Below are positions 49,540 to 61,880 of a stretch of DNA of 64,000 bases, piece after piece (position 1 is the first letter of the stretch; each line of letters opens with the position of its first letter). The DNA is from Anoplopoma fimbria (Eukaryota; Chordata; Actinopteri; Perciformes; Anoplopomatidae), in contig NC_072449.1 of NCBI RefSeq assembly GCF_027596085.1, forward strand, positions 23,782,522 through 23,846,521, given 5' to 3'. The notes under the pieces were generated by a model that was given only the letters and a program-made list of their open reading frames with translations, was not told the origin of the DNA and did no database searches. The translations under genes and the position numbers were made by a program.

Positions 49540-49980
49540 AGCGATATTGATTACATAACGCTTTGTTCACGCGGCTGCTTCCCTCCCTTTGTTGCCATTA
49601 TCAGACGGTGTACACAAAGCCAGTCACTCTTGCAATTCACTGTAAGAGAGACAAGTCAGCCAGTGCAATTATGAGGAGAGCAATAGCAGTGGCAACCGTG
49701 TGGTGATTTTTTTGTGCTGGGACTCGAGGCTTTGAGACTCTTAAATCCTGCTTTTAAGCACCTTTAGTGGAGTGTGAAATACAGTGCATTGGACTCGATT
49801 ATATAGAAGTCCAATTTGCGATTAGGGCTGTGTGGTTCTCCAACGTATGGACGTGGAAACAGTCGTCTGGTGAAGTCACATTCACACACTTTCTTCCAGT
49901 AATTGATATTAATTACTTGTCAGCTGCCTTGCATTCAATTCTCCATGCTTGACAGCTCTGTGGACTAACTGGAAACTGCC
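49540..49980. promoter_or_regulatory. Long enhancer-like block (candidate CNE pair)
   Basis: Two unique sub-blocks. The first has GATATTGATTACATAACGC, GTTGCCATTATCAGACGG and CAGTGCAATTATGAGGAGAG. The second has TAATTGATATTAATTA at 49900-49915, TTGTCAGCTG at 49917-49926 and TTGACAGCTC at 49949-49958. TTGACAGCT fits TALE (MEIS/TGIF-like) sites, and the TAAT words fit homeodomains. The block is non-coding, with no repeat family. It is among the densest word clusters in the window. Confidence 0.35.
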
Positions 49981-51352
49981 AGACTGCCAGAGAGTGAGTC
50001 ACTTACTGTTAGTTGATTAATTTTTCGAACACATGCTAAAAAAAAAATCAGTTCCCACATAGTGATCACTTACGCTTGTATTGATGCGGTAGAACTTTAA
50101 TCTGCTCTTTAGACAGACACCAGGATAATGACGCTTAAAAAAGTGGGTACATTTGACCAATGGAATGGCAAACCGCTCCTTAAACAAAAAAGTTTAGATT
50201 AAATGCCTTTATGTGTGCGTGTTCGTATGAGCAACAGTGAGAGGGAAAGGGAGGCGGGAGAGGTGGTTTTCCAGCATTAAAGGCCAAATAAAATGGAGAA
50301 GAAACGCATGTTTCAGGCAAAGAGGAGGGGTTCACTGTCAGGATGAGGGTCCCCTAGCCTCGCCTCTGGCGAAGATGCTGCATTAAAGCGTGGCCCACTC
50401 TCAGGGCCAGTATTAAACACCCCCTCTGTAAACATGCACTTGTCAATGTATTTTTACTCAAGTGTTGAAGTCTTGAAATTATGTTTTACCCCTCCACAAC
50501 GACCGGCAGGTGAGAGAGAGAAAGTGAGAAGAGGCAAATACGGATAAGAATAAATCAACAGCATTGGTATTACTGAAGTGAGCAGCTTGGGCGAAGAGGG
50601 ACTTCTTTGAAGACTTACAGCCTAATCCTATCTGCTGAACCACTATGTACGCCTCAGCTTTTGTTTCTCAGACTCTAAGACCTACTCCTGCAGGAGCCAC
50701 AGAGAGAGGGTCAATGGATTCATCTCGCAGAGTGCGGAGAAATGTGAGGGTTTTTGTTGAGCGCATTAAACAGAACATTAACAGCTCAATATGCTTTGTT
50801 TGCACATTGACCCTTGGTAATAACAGTAATTCATAGCATATTTTGCTGTCATGTATTGGAAATATGTGTTGCTGATACCAGACAGTGTGCATTTTCACTG
50901 TATGCTCTCTGCATTTTCTTCTATACTCTGATGAATTAGTCATCTATGATTTTTCCGATTGGAATCCTTTCCATTTTACTCTTAAGAGACAAAAATGGCA
51001 TAGAAATTAGAATAAAACATACTTTTCATAGGGCGGCATTGACTTGTTTATACATACGTAGAATTTTTGTGAAATGTAAAGAGAAAATGAAATGTAGTAT
51101 ACTTAAGTTATAATCCTTTTTGATTCAACAAAATTAACATAAAGGCCAAAAATGATAATTTATGCCCTGATCTCACATTTACACATTAGCTTATCAGATA
51201 ATTTTGTGGATTTGTGAAGATAGAGAATCTGGAAGGTAAAGAGAAATGTACTGTTGGACTTGGTGAATGTGGTCTAGAGGAGCTTCAAAAAGAGGCAATT
51301 AACAGATTGAGTTTGTTTAAAGGAAATGGGAAGGAAATACATGAAAGGCCTC
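49981..51352. other. Unannotated sequence
   Basis: Unique DNA. An A run lies at about 50039-50047. Frames at 50645-50943 on both strands are shadows. No gene. Confidence 0.45.
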
Positions 51353-51369
51353 CCTCTCTCTCTCTCTCT
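51353..51369 (+). repeat. Short (CT)n tract
   Basis: About eight CT units ending in TG. Confidence 0.9.
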
Positions 51370-53770
51370 GAACATCAAGTGCTCTGACACACTAACAAAG
51401 GAATGAAGGTCCATATGGAATAGCGGCTGAGTGAACATGGTAGGTCTTTGTGAATGTTTTGGCTCTATTTGAGCCACAGTGATAATGAGAAGCCCCTCTT
51501 GTGGACTAGCAGCACAGTGTTGTAGACTTATGACACTGGCTCCATTTATACCTCTCCCATACAATTATGTTCCCATCTGGTCACTGCTGTTTCTGCTGCC
51601 GCAGCATTGAAGAGAGAATTCACTTTTGAGGACTTCAAAGCCAGTTTGACTGCTTCAAATCCCCCCTATAGCACCTACAGCTCAAAGGACAGCGGGTAGA
51701 GTGACTGCCAATTAGGAGTTCCAACTAGACCCATTAGACCCCAAAGAAAAATAGACGTTTCAAAGAGGGACGCAGAAGAAAGTGCTGTTTTATGAAGGGT
51801 GCAGTTTATGCCACTGGACTAGAATGAAATATATCTCTGCCTTTGGCGGGTTTTTTTCAAGGGCAAACTATTATTTTAAAGGGAGTTCTCACCTGCGAGT
51901 TGTCAGATGTTGGAGCTGAGTGCCAATTGATGATACTTTCTATTAAACTTATCGAGAGTGCCCTTCAACAACGGTCATCACGATCATAGCTGCAGAAGGT
52001 GAGACTGAGGGAGGCGAAGGGAAACAGCAGAGGCTGGATGTGCCCCAATCACACACATAAAAGATTTAACATGGCCCTGAGGTGCTTTTACAGCACTGTA
52101 CCTTAAAGGTGCATTAAGTGAGATTTTACTGGCCCATAGCGCAAATGGCTCTAATCAATCATCAGGGATTTGATAAAGTTGTCACCAGTGACTCAACAGT
52201 TATTGCTGAGATTTCTGGATTTCAGAAACTCACTTTTAGACTTAACCTTCCTCCTCGTCCTCTTTCTCAAAGATGATACCGGTCGCAGGACAGAGCCTTA
52301 AGACAGCAACTGGAAGCATTCAATCTGTAAACTTCAAAAGAGTATGACATCGGGATTAAAATATACAAACCCCTTTTATAAATTGATTATACAAATACAA
52401 CTTTTGTATTTTAGTGGAATAGATTAAAGCCAACTGTAACAAATGTTTTTTAAGCTCTGACAAAGCCCTTCGTGCTGAAATGTATCAGCATTTTTGACAC
52501 TTTGAATACCATTAATCCTAATGATCAAAACATTTTTTTTTCTGACTCTGTGTCTTTATGCGACAGTGTGCAAGTTCTTGCTGGTATAATAAAGTTTATT
52601 ACAAACAAGCAACACATGTCAGCAAACTAAGTATTAAAATATGAAGTTTAATTCCATTAGATTTTATTTTATGCGTTTAAAAACTTTTTATGCATCTAAA
52701 AATAACCTCATTCTAAAATTATTATCTTGTGCAACAAACCAGCACCTCATGCAAAATCGTTCAACTACTTTCAATAAAGGACCTTTATATCAGTGTAATG
52801 TCATATAAAAACTGCATGTGCTCAAAACTAAAATGAAACTCAGACGAATCTATAGCGGCTACAAATGTTTGGTACTATCTTCGCTGGTCCATACGTGTGG
52901 AATTTTTGCCTGGAAGATAAAACAAAAAAATGCTCTTTTGGAAAATGCTGTAATTATTAATTGTGATTAACTGTCTCAAACAAGAGTTTTCAACTTGGTC
53001 TTTTTTATTTTCCTTGAACACAGTTTGTACAGTATGACTCTTGACTTGATTGTGACTTGGCATAGTGACAGATGTATTTGGCAGCCATCATTGAACACAG
53101 ATCAGCACTTCTGAATGGCAGATTTTAAGGCTTTTTAAACATTACATTTCATGAGCACATGAGGCCTTTCTATTAACAAAACAACCTGCCTGAGAGAGTT
53201 AACAAGTATACAAGTAGGTATACTGGTAAAAAATGGAATATGACACAGTTGTTAATGGTAAAGAGAACCAACCCAGTCGACCCTTTTCACGTGGGTCATC
53301 TTAACAGGTGACATCATGATGAGATTCCAGGAGAGATTTCTGTCGAACAAATTAATTGACACTTCCAATCTAATTTCCCCCTGTACCTATCTGTCATTCT
53401 GTTTGCACTGTGATCCGTTCCACACTTTGGCTTTTCAATCTGGACATGTCTTGCTGGGGCACTTTCTTTCTAAAACAGTTGTTTTTCCTATTTTTTTGTA
53501 AGAAAACACGTTCCTCGACAATCAACCTTAAAAAAAGGAAAAAATATATATACAGTTCATGTTTGAAAGATGTCGTTCTGGAACTATTAGTGAATTTATG
53601 AATTTGTTGATTGTCACGTGTCACGCGATTACTCATTTAAGTCTTGTCAAACAGAAAAGCCCAAACTCTCTCTGGTTCCAGCTTCCCAAAAATAAAGGTA
53701 AGAGTTTATTCTTATATACTTGTAGATTAAATATCTTTGGGTTTTGGATTGTTTATCTGATCTCCATAGA
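51370..53770. other. Unannotated sequence
   Basis: The stretch 51690-51980 is unique and balanced. CTTAAAGGTGCATTAAGTGA at 52104 resembles the terminus seen at 464-480, so a diverged MITE-like copy may start here. The remainder is AT-rich. No gene. Confidence 0.4.
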
Positions 53771-53797
53771 CAGATCTGCATATGAATGCAGAATCTG
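53771..53797. repeat. Small imperfect palindrome
   Basis: CAGATCTGCAT, a spacer ATGA, then ATGCAGAATCTG. The arms pair with one extra base. It could form a small cruciform; no function is implied. Confidence 0.75.
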
Positions 53798-55959
53798 TAG
53801 GTAACAGAACAAGCACTTATGTTGGAGCAGCCTTTGGTTGCATACAGCTGAACAGTCTGTGTGGGGAGCGGAAGAGTCCAACCTGGGAACCCAAGGGCTA
53901 TCGTCTAATGATGATTTAGCTTCTTATTGACTTTTATTTTTGATTTATCATATGCAGATATCTGTTAAGAGAGATTAGCCAAAGACATCTTCTCTGAACT
54001 CCAACTCCATTCTAGCATTTCAAGATGCTTATTTGAATGAATGACCAGTGCACAGAAAAGGAAGTCACAGCATGTTCGTTATCCCAATATCTTTGTCTTA
54101 TATATTTAATACCACTGACCACTGCAAAAGAAGGAATATGAAATCTAAAATATTCTTATCTGAGATCACATCTTTACCCAAAAAGGTGATTTATCTTACT
54201 GCGGTTGGTCCATGATGACAGGCGAATATCCTCCCCCTCTGCTTGATGGTTTTCAGCTGTCTTTACTTTTTATTCAGCAATAGACTGGACCATCTTCCAT
54301 CACCAAAATCATCATCAAATGTAAACCGTTGTCTGTCCTGTCAATAATCTAATGGCAATTAGTTTCTTCTTCACACACGTCCGGATTTTAATCCTTCTGT
54401 CTTGGAACTCTGACTTCTTGTTTGACCCCTGACTCAGTGTGGACATCGCATCCTTGACTCAACCTTTATTGGATTCTGTGAGGTTTTTGACAGAAGTGTG
54501 GAAGCTTCATCACAATGTGTTGCCATTGAATTCCTATACTTTCTGCACTGGTCAATGCATTTGTCAGGTGATTGGTGTGCACGTGTGTGTGACCTGATTA
54601 TAGTGTCTGTGGAGGACATTGGGGATGGAGGCAGGTATGGGGGCCAGGCCATCGGGTCAGAAGGTCATTCGGGTTGTAGAGCCTGCTCACCACATTTATT
54701 GATCATATCCTGGGAAGCAAGTCTAGCCTCTCATCATTACCCAAAATGTCCTAAAGTGTGATTTCCCTTTTAATGCAAGATTTGTTGTGATTTTCACCTT
54801 CTTCTGGAACACCTTTCTTGTGGGACTGTAAATAAATAACTACAAGGTTGGAAGGTTTAGCAGCTTATACAAAAGGATCCAAGGATATTATACATGTTAT
54901 ATCAAAATGTATCTATAATAAGGTTATTATGTTTTAAATTAAACATTTAAAAAATATTTATCACACATTGCTATTAATGGAAATATATTTCCATTTTCAT
55001 CTTTGCTTGGCTTGAACTGTGAGAAGCATGCATATATTGATTTTCCAAGAAAGTAGCTTAATGGCTGTAAAAAAAATGAAAAGTGTGCTGCAGAGGAAGC
55101 AGACTGCATGTCTCTTTTCGGTCCAGAAGGAGTAGATACCATGTTGATCAACAGAGGTGTTGTGCTAAATGATGTTATTAATAAGAGGCATTGAGAAAAG
55201 GGATTACAGATGGATTTGCCAAAGGCGCCTACACACTCAGGTCCTTTTGGAAAAACCCAAAATTGTATATATTTTTTATATTTCAAGCCTTTTATAATGT
55301 ATTTTTACGATAATGTGAGGTGAAAGAAAAGGTTGAATATTCTGATGCTTCGGTTAAGGACCTTCACAGGCATCAATTAACAATGTGAAGCAACACATTT
55401 CTATACTAGCCACAGGCTGTAACGAGCAATCAGAATCTCAAACACCTGAGGCAATTACGATAATCATACTTCCCCAAAACACCCGTGAAAATAGAGAAAA
55501 GGTGATAGGGAAAGTAGACCGGACACTCCAAATCTCATACTCAAACTGTATCTTCATAACCTTGAAGAAAATCACATCAAACATGTATCAAAGGAATAGC
55601 TACATTTCAGGAGAGGAAAAATGCCACCCGTAAAAGGTAATTAAGAAATAAGAAATTGGGAATGTGGTTGTTTCAGGAATATCAAGTCAATATATTTTAA
55701 TAAATGAGAAGCTATCAAAATAAAAATATCACAGAAGCAAAAATAGTCAAAATTTCAAATCAGGAGAAAATTTCAGAAAATGTTTTCTTCCAACATGGCT
55801 GTCTTCCAGATGTGCATTAGAAAACACTCAGTATGATAGCCCCACAGTGGAGCTAATCCAGATCTTGGGCCATTTAAACAAAAACAACAGATCTTTTGCC
55901 AGAATAAAAGAAGCAATCTTGACCATCGACCGTCTACCTTTTTATAGCCGCAAAAAAAT
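53798..55959. other. Unannotated sequence
   Basis: Unique DNA without recognised genes or repeats. The minus-strand frame at 54939-55286 (115 codons) has no motif. Confidence 0.45.
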
Positions 55960-56350
55960 AGCAACAACCACGATGTAAATCATTAGGTCAACTCAAGTTC
56001 TCCTCAAAGACAGACTCTGTGATTGATGGGAGTAATGTGTTGTTATGGTCATATTCTGCATCCAATTAGTACTGATCTATTGTTGCTGTGTGGTGTTTTA
56101 ATGACCACAGTGGGCGGGAGATGATTGGCCCTAATATCATTTGTCTCCCTAATCATGTGTTCATCACAGCGAGGTCTGCGGAGGGTCTCTAGTGAGCCAT
56201 ACATAAACCCTTGCACCACTTTTTGTCCTGGATGAACCCCGCAGCACCCAGTCGAAAGGAAAGTCCTCATTAACATGCAGGGAGGTTAGGAGTATCCAAC
56301 TGCAGGGGCAGAAAAGCCTGGCGTGAATCATCATTAAAAGATGACGTGGC
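55960..56350. promoter_or_regulatory. Candidate CNE with PBX-like site
   Basis: TGATTGATGG at 56020-56029 matches a PBX-HOX type site. Neighbouring words include GCATCCAATTAGTACTGATC, GATTGGCCCTAATATCATTT and CTCCCTAATCATGTGTTCAT. Long unique block; conservation untested. Confidence 0.3.
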
Positions 56351-56419
56351 ACGGGGTCACAGTTAGCGGTTAGCAGAGGTGGTGACAGTGTAGGCTGAGT
56401 GGATTGCCTGCTATAAGAC

Positions 56420-56725
56420 TGGCACCATGCGGCTCAATAGAGATAAACTATTCTGCAGATAACTTCTGGGGGGCTCACTTTTGTGATATTGAACCACTCC
56501 ATTTACTGTTAATTGCCTCAGTGTAAGGTTAATTGGCTTGTATTGGAGCCAGGAAATCCAATTAGCTTGGTTGTTATTCCGTCTCCATCTACTCATTGAT
56601 CCCCTTGTTGTGATCGCAAAATAATAGTTTTTACAAATAAGATCAAGAAAGACACAGTGGCTATGGCCCAGACAAACCTTGACATTATGGAGGCTGAACA
56701 CGTTTTGTTGCCTTAGCACCTTCAT
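56420..56725. promoter_or_regulatory. Enhancer-like unique stretch (candidate CNE)
   Basis: CATTTACTGTTAATTGCCTC, GGTTAATTGGCTTGTATTGG, GAAATCCAATTAGCTTGGTT and CTACTCATTGATCCCCTTGT. Several AATT/ATTA words lie on both strands of a unique sequence. The 104-codon minus frame over it shows no domain. Confidence 0.3.
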
Positions 56726-56842
56726 TTAAATTCACTCTTAATGTGTTTGAATCTCATTGGAAGAGCAAATAAGGCCTGTAAAAATGTCAAACTCAGGAAA
56801 AAGGCTGTGCGAGTTGGAAGTAAGGTGGGGGGGAAAGAAGTA

Positions 56843-56865
56843 GGGGCTGCAGGGATGGGATTGGG
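56843..56865 (+). other. Potential G-quadruplex motif
   Basis: GGGG-CTGCA-GGG-AT-GGG-ATT-GGG fits the four-run rule with loops of 5, 2 and 3 bases. A further G7 run lies just upstream. Confidence 0.7.
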
Positions 56866-57659
56866 CTCTGTGAACCAGAAAATCACCTTTCCTCACCTCT
56901 GCAGCATGATCCTGCTTCTCTTTACAGAGCAGAAGATGGGCGGCCTCCCGGTGATGCAGGTGATACAATACCAGACACAATCTGAAGGACATATTGTGAC
57001 TCTGACTCTTCAGTCGAACGCACTCAAAACTTGACTCACTGTGCTGAAGTATACTGTAAATATAATAAAAAGGTATGAAACTAGTTGCAAGCTTTATGCA
57101 ATGTTTTTGTCGTAGTTATGGATGGAGTTATGTTCTCCCAATAAAAAATCAGTCAAAAGCTTTTCTGTAACCTGAGATTTTTTTCTAACACAGCATCTTC
57201 ACCGAAATTGTGTGTTTTAAGCAATTTAAAAAAGGTGGACGTTTGGATTGAGATGTCTATATATGAAAGCACAGGCATCACAGAGGCCATGACAGATGGA
57301 TCCACATGTGGAACAAAGGCGATATGAACTGATGGATGGAGAGATAAATGGACGGATAGATGAATGGAGGGCTTGAGAGAAGCAGACAGGAATGATAAAT
57401 GGGCAGAAGATGAATGCTGTAGTCTTTCACATACGAAGAATACCTGACGGTCAAAGCCTTTAAGATGACAACAGAATCTTTTCAGAGATGTCAGGTCAAC
57501 GTTGCAGCATATGGACGGCTGTAATTCCGGTATGGTAATGTCGCAGGGCGGATTATTGCACTGTTTGAGGGATTTCATTGTTGCTAATGTTCAGTGGTTT
57601 TCTGGTCCACTGCAGAGGGGCCGATCGGGCGTGCTGTGCTCAGGAAATGTCAATGACGA
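56866..57659. other. Unannotated sequence
   Basis: Includes a degenerate ATGG-rich stretch at about 57290-57370, which may be an eroded tetranucleotide repeat. The 141-codon minus frame at 57153-57578 is low-complexity where it crosses that stretch, and no domain is seen. Confidence 0.4.
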
Positions 57660-58260
57660 TTAGCATAAGAAGAGGGAAGGGCAGGTCACTCGATGCATAT
57701 TCCACAGCCCATTGGCTCAAGAGTATTAATAATAAAACAACACAAAGAGGGGCTTGCTTACTAGTTCACCGCAGATCCAATACAAATCAATTGTATTTTA
57801 ATGTGTGTGGCTGAAATATTTATTCTGCACACCTTGCTGTGCTCCAATTAAAGATCTCCTGTGTGTCTACTTATGCCTCTCCGAATCTCCCTGTATGAAG
57901 GAGTCCAAGCCGCTGACCTCAAGGAGATGCTGAGAGTATTCAGAAACAGATCTCCCTTCCTATTCCCTTTACCCCCACCCTTAATCCATCCCCCACTCCC
58001 TTTCCACCATCTCCCCCATCTCTCACTGCAGTGTTGTCGCAGTGAGTCTGTGTGTAGGAGAGGCATGTATGTGCATACTAACACGGGGCCGCGCTGTGAT
58101 TTCCCCCTATGCCAACACCGAGCGCCTGCTGCCCGCGCTCCGGATCCTTATAAATAAGGGAATAAGCATTGAGCTGTTATTAAAGTTGATAGAGACAGAT
58201 GGCTGCTGTTGTTTACAAGTTTAACTAAATCACCGGCCGATCAGCTGTGACACCCCGTGG
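57660..58260. promoter_or_regulatory. Extended enhancer-like region (candidate CNEs)
   Basis: A run of unique, balanced sequence. Parts: GATTAGCATAAGAAGAGGGA; GCTCCAATTAAAGATCTCCT; CGGATCCTTATAAATAAGGG; CATTGAGCTGTTATTAAAGT; and TGTTTAC at 58209-58215, a forkhead core. A pyrimidine-rich low-complexity patch lies at 57950-58030. Frames on both strands are mutual shadows. Confidence 0.3.
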
Positions 58261-59699
58261 AAAGTTGGAAAGCTGGAGCAAGGAGGAGAGGCAGAGAATA
58301 AGTGAGAGGTGGCAAACTGATAGCTGCAAACAATCTCCAGCAGGTGATTGGTGACATAATTCATCACTGCCTCCGCCGCATCGAGAGTCTACGGACATTA
58401 GCATCAACGTATCTCAGAGATTAATGCACCTTTCCTTTTGAGGTTTACCCACAAGTCTATCTAAGCTCACATACAGTAAGTGAGGTTAGTTTTTTTGGTC
58501 CCTTTAAAGCCACAAGGATCATGTTACAGACAAAAGCATACATCTTCTTGGTGTGACAAGCGACACTTATGGATTCATAGTAATTTAGATGTCCACTTTG
58601 AATGCTAATGTATACAACACACACCGTACGGATGTAGCGATTCATTATTTACTATTCAAAGTCCTCAGGGGTGACATCTTGCTCAGCGTGGTCATCTTTA
58701 AGTGTCAGTCAGCGGTAGAATTGTATATTGATTGCAGTGTTTGGTAAAGATAAGTTCATTGTCACGACTGCGGTTCCACAGAGAATATGCAGACTGCTCA
58801 TGCTTATGAAGGGAAAACACATCAGGTATGTTCAAAGTGAAATAGTTTTGCCCCAATCCAAAACTCATAATGAATTGATATTTCCCAGTCTGTCATTCCA
58901 CTCTGTCAGAGGTGACATTGATATTCATACATCGCAGCAGGCTCTGTGTCAATTTCCAAGTCTTATTCAAATCTGCTCTGAATGGAGCACAAACCCCTCA
59001 GCAGTGCCGGCTGCGAGGATGATAGCCCGTCCTGTTTGAAGAGAAAATTACAAGAGCAATACACCCGGGGATCTATTCTCATTCTGCGTGATGTCAATGC
59101 ACAAGACGTCTTGGAGCAATTTCATCCAAATGAAGTATTTTCCCCCATCTCTTTGTTTTCTTTTTTATAAGAGGCTTGTATAGATTGAGTAGATTCATGC
59201 ATCTTAACACATGGCAGTGCCTGGACGGTAAACATACACACATTTGCAATATACTTTTGGGGATATCTTATTACAATCCCTGACCCTGCGACCTTAACCT
59301 TCACCCTTATGGTTACATCTAAACTTAACCTTTGCCCTTTATGAGCTAATTTATAATTCAAAGCCATTCTGTTAAATCCCTGCATCTTAAAAACCAAACT
59401 GCTTTCCTTGTTATCATAATCCTTCAGCAAAATGGATACTTTTCACTGAACCATTTTGAGTCTTACAAGCTGCAGAAACATACGCATCCACCACCAGACA
59501 CACACAGAAATGCAACAAAACCCTGTGATTATTTTACACACTTTTTTTGGCGAGTGTTTAAAAAATAGCCCAGGAGTTTTGTTAATGTTTGTGAGTGGTT
59601 TGACAACCCCTGCTTGATCCATCAGCTCCTCTGACCCCAGTTGACCCCCCCCCTCCATGACCTTTAGAAAGGCCAGCTGTTCCCCTTTACAGGATGTGA
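58261..59699. other. Unannotated sequence
   Basis: Unique DNA. Frames at 58728-59170 and 59122-59430 have no motif. A C run lies near 59646-59654. No gene. Confidence 0.4.
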
Positions 59700-60250
59700 C
59701 TGAAGAGGCGGGTCTCCCAGACACCAATTGATTAGAGAAGCATTAATCAAGCTGAGGGATTATCCCTAGCATGGAAAAGGCTCCTTTCTATAGTAAACCA
59801 ATTATACTTTTTATGGGATGAGAAGGTTAACTGGCTGCATGAGCAATCCGTTTAAACCATTGACACTGTGGGTCTGGAGAGGTGAAAAAGGAGGAGGAGA
59901 ATGGAGGCGGAGGAGTCGGCCGTGAGGGACGGGAGGCCGAGGGCACGGAGGAGTATAACCTGGATTCATGGAGGAGTTTGAATTGAGAGTGAATAGAGTG
60001 AAAAGCATAAAATGATATTGTTGGCCATTAAAGTTAATTGGACGAAGTTGCCGCAAAAAGGTCCATGGAAGGCGAGGATGCATGATGCCGCCCTTGCGTC
60101 TCACACGGAGCAGTGTTTTCCCTTCATGCTGCATTGAGCACGTAGCAGAAGGAGGAGATTCTGATGAAGGTTCTCTCTCCACTTTAATGGATCCCATGAC
60201 TTTAATGACCGCTGCCCTGATCTCAGACTTAATGACCCTTCTAGTTTGGG
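59700..60250. promoter_or_regulatory. Enhancer-like region (candidate CNEs)
   Basis: GATTAGAGAAGCATTAATCA, CTCCTTTCTATAGTAAACCA, GGCCATTAAAGTTAATTGGA and CCATGACTTTAATGACCGC, with a purine-rich spacer at 59880-59950. The 128-codon minus frame at 59811-60197 has no recognised domain. It is balanced and unique, consistent with conserved non-coding DNA. Confidence 0.3.
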
Positions 60251-60299
60251 GTGGGGGGGCTAAATTAAACCTGTAAAGAGAAACATCCAGTCATTACCA

Positions 60300-60480
60300 C
60301 TCCCCCATAGCTCACAATCACATCAGTAACCTGATAACAATTAGTTCATAAGGCCTTCCAACATAATGACAGATTTAAGTTTATGGGTCCTAATGTATTG
60401 AAGCTCAATGTGGCATGAGTCGCAAATTGTCATTCAGCATTAATCAGATCCACTCACACTATATTACATTAGGAAAGTAA
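60300..60480. promoter_or_regulatory. Enhancer-like unique stretch (candidate CNE)
   Basis: AACCTGATAACAATTAGTTC, GTCCTAATGTATTGAAGCTC and GTCATTCAGCATTAATCAGA, in a unique interval with no open frame of note. Texture only; conservation untested. Confidence 0.3.
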
Positions 60481-60966
60481 CTTTAATAGAGTAATAATAA
60501 TCTTACATTTGAATGGACATAGTTATTTGACTTTGTTTTAAATTGCTTTATTGTTCAAAGTTTACAGTAAAGCTACATTATCACAGCTATATACTGACGA
60601 CTCTGTTAAGAACCATTTCCCCTGGATAAAAAATAAATAAAACACTAGAACCCACTAACATTTATGTTTTGTCTTTAGTGGGACAGGTTACAATCGGCAT
60701 TTGTTCCCTGGACAAATGACCCTGCAGTAGTCACAGGTATTTTTATCTGCTACAGCTTCGATCGGCAGTGATGGAAACATGGCACGTGGGTGGACGCGAT
60801 AATATTACCACCCTTTTCCGATGTGATGCTCTGTGTCACGCCATGAAGTCAATGTATGATAAATAAATCAACAGGGATTTTGACAATTATTATAAGTGAT
60901 TAATGTACAAAATATTTAATTGATATGCTCTCCTCAAAGCCACCAATCCAGTCAGACAACATTAAT

Positions 60967-61310
60967 CTTACCTCGCTGATCAACAAAACAAACTTTATTC
61001 AAACTCGACAGAAACAAAATGAAACTCATCAACACTCTTAGTCTTTCCACTCCTCCAACAGTTACTAACTCTTGTTTGGTCAAAGCAAACCCTTAATTCA
61101 CAGAGTTAGATGTGGAGAGGGTCAAAAGAAACAGCCGTTATATGCACTCCTGGTAGCTATCAGACTCCACTGATAGAAACAGTCATTTTACCTGGCTGAT
61201 CATTGTAAAACACACTGAATTCAAACTCGACTGAAACAAAATAAAACTCATCAGAAACGCCTTCGTTTTTTTTCACACTGTTCCAACAATCACCATCTAT
61301 GGTTTGGGAG
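60967..61310 (+). repeat. Degenerate tandem duplication, period about 220 bp
   Basis: CTCGCTGATCAACAAAACAA at about 60972 aligns with CTGGCTGATCATTGTAAAAC at about 61192. ATTCAAACTCGACAGAAACA aligns with ATTCAAACTCGACTGAAACA, and the next bases AAATGAAACTCATCA align with AAATAAAACTCATCA. TCCAACAGTTACTAACT aligns with TCCAACAATCACCATCT. Similarity falls off outside. It could be an old local duplication or two overlapping copies of an unknown repeat. Confidence 0.75.
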
Positions 61311-61704
61311 TGTGAAAGAGAGACTGAATAAGAAGCAGATATTAAAAGACGTAATGACCGTAACATTTTCACTGCTTACTAACCCTGTTTGCTACGCATC
61401 TGTGATGTTGAATGTGACAAAACTGAAACAAAGCAACAACAACTTTTCTACTGGCAATGTGAAAGGAGTGCATCCCGTCTTTAGCAAGTTTGACCTCACT
61501 GACTACAACCCGGTTGTTTCCAATTCATATTGGGATGCACAACATTTATTTAAGCTGAATTAATGCAACGATGCAATGCAATAATTAACATTTTGCAGTT
61601 TTGATGGGCTTTCAAAAGTCTGTCAATTTGTTAAATCATATCAGATGTATGGAGTTTAGGTGTCATTTTGGATTTTGATGTACGTTTTTTAGGTTTCAAG
61701 CAGT
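61311..61704. other. Unannotated sequence
   Basis: The 83-codon frame at 61312-61563 has no recognised motif. Nothing is supported. Confidence 0.4.
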
Positions 61705-61880
61705 GGTGGAAAGTGCTAACATTTAGTTGACTCATTTTTTATTAACTATTCCATTTTTCTACCTTTTATCCCAATATTCCAAAAGTCCAAAAAACTGTCC
61801 ACACCAGTCTAACTGACAGTGTAAATGCTTTTAATCACTTTTATAATTCTAATACTTTTACAAAGAGCATTTTTAGATGA
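61705..61880 (+). repeat. Diverged fish repeat (GTGGTGGAAAGT terminus)
   Basis: Begins AGCAGTGGTGGAAAGTGCTA and continues with TTAACTATTCCATTTTTCTA. It resembles the start of the same fish repeat whose opposite end may be at 4865-4985. It is heavily diverged after the first 20 bases. Confidence 0.4.

Noticed and set aside
57153..57578. 141-codon minus-strand frame
   Set aside because: Part of it is a His/Ser/Leu-rich run encoded by an eroded ATGG repeat; no domain or splice support.
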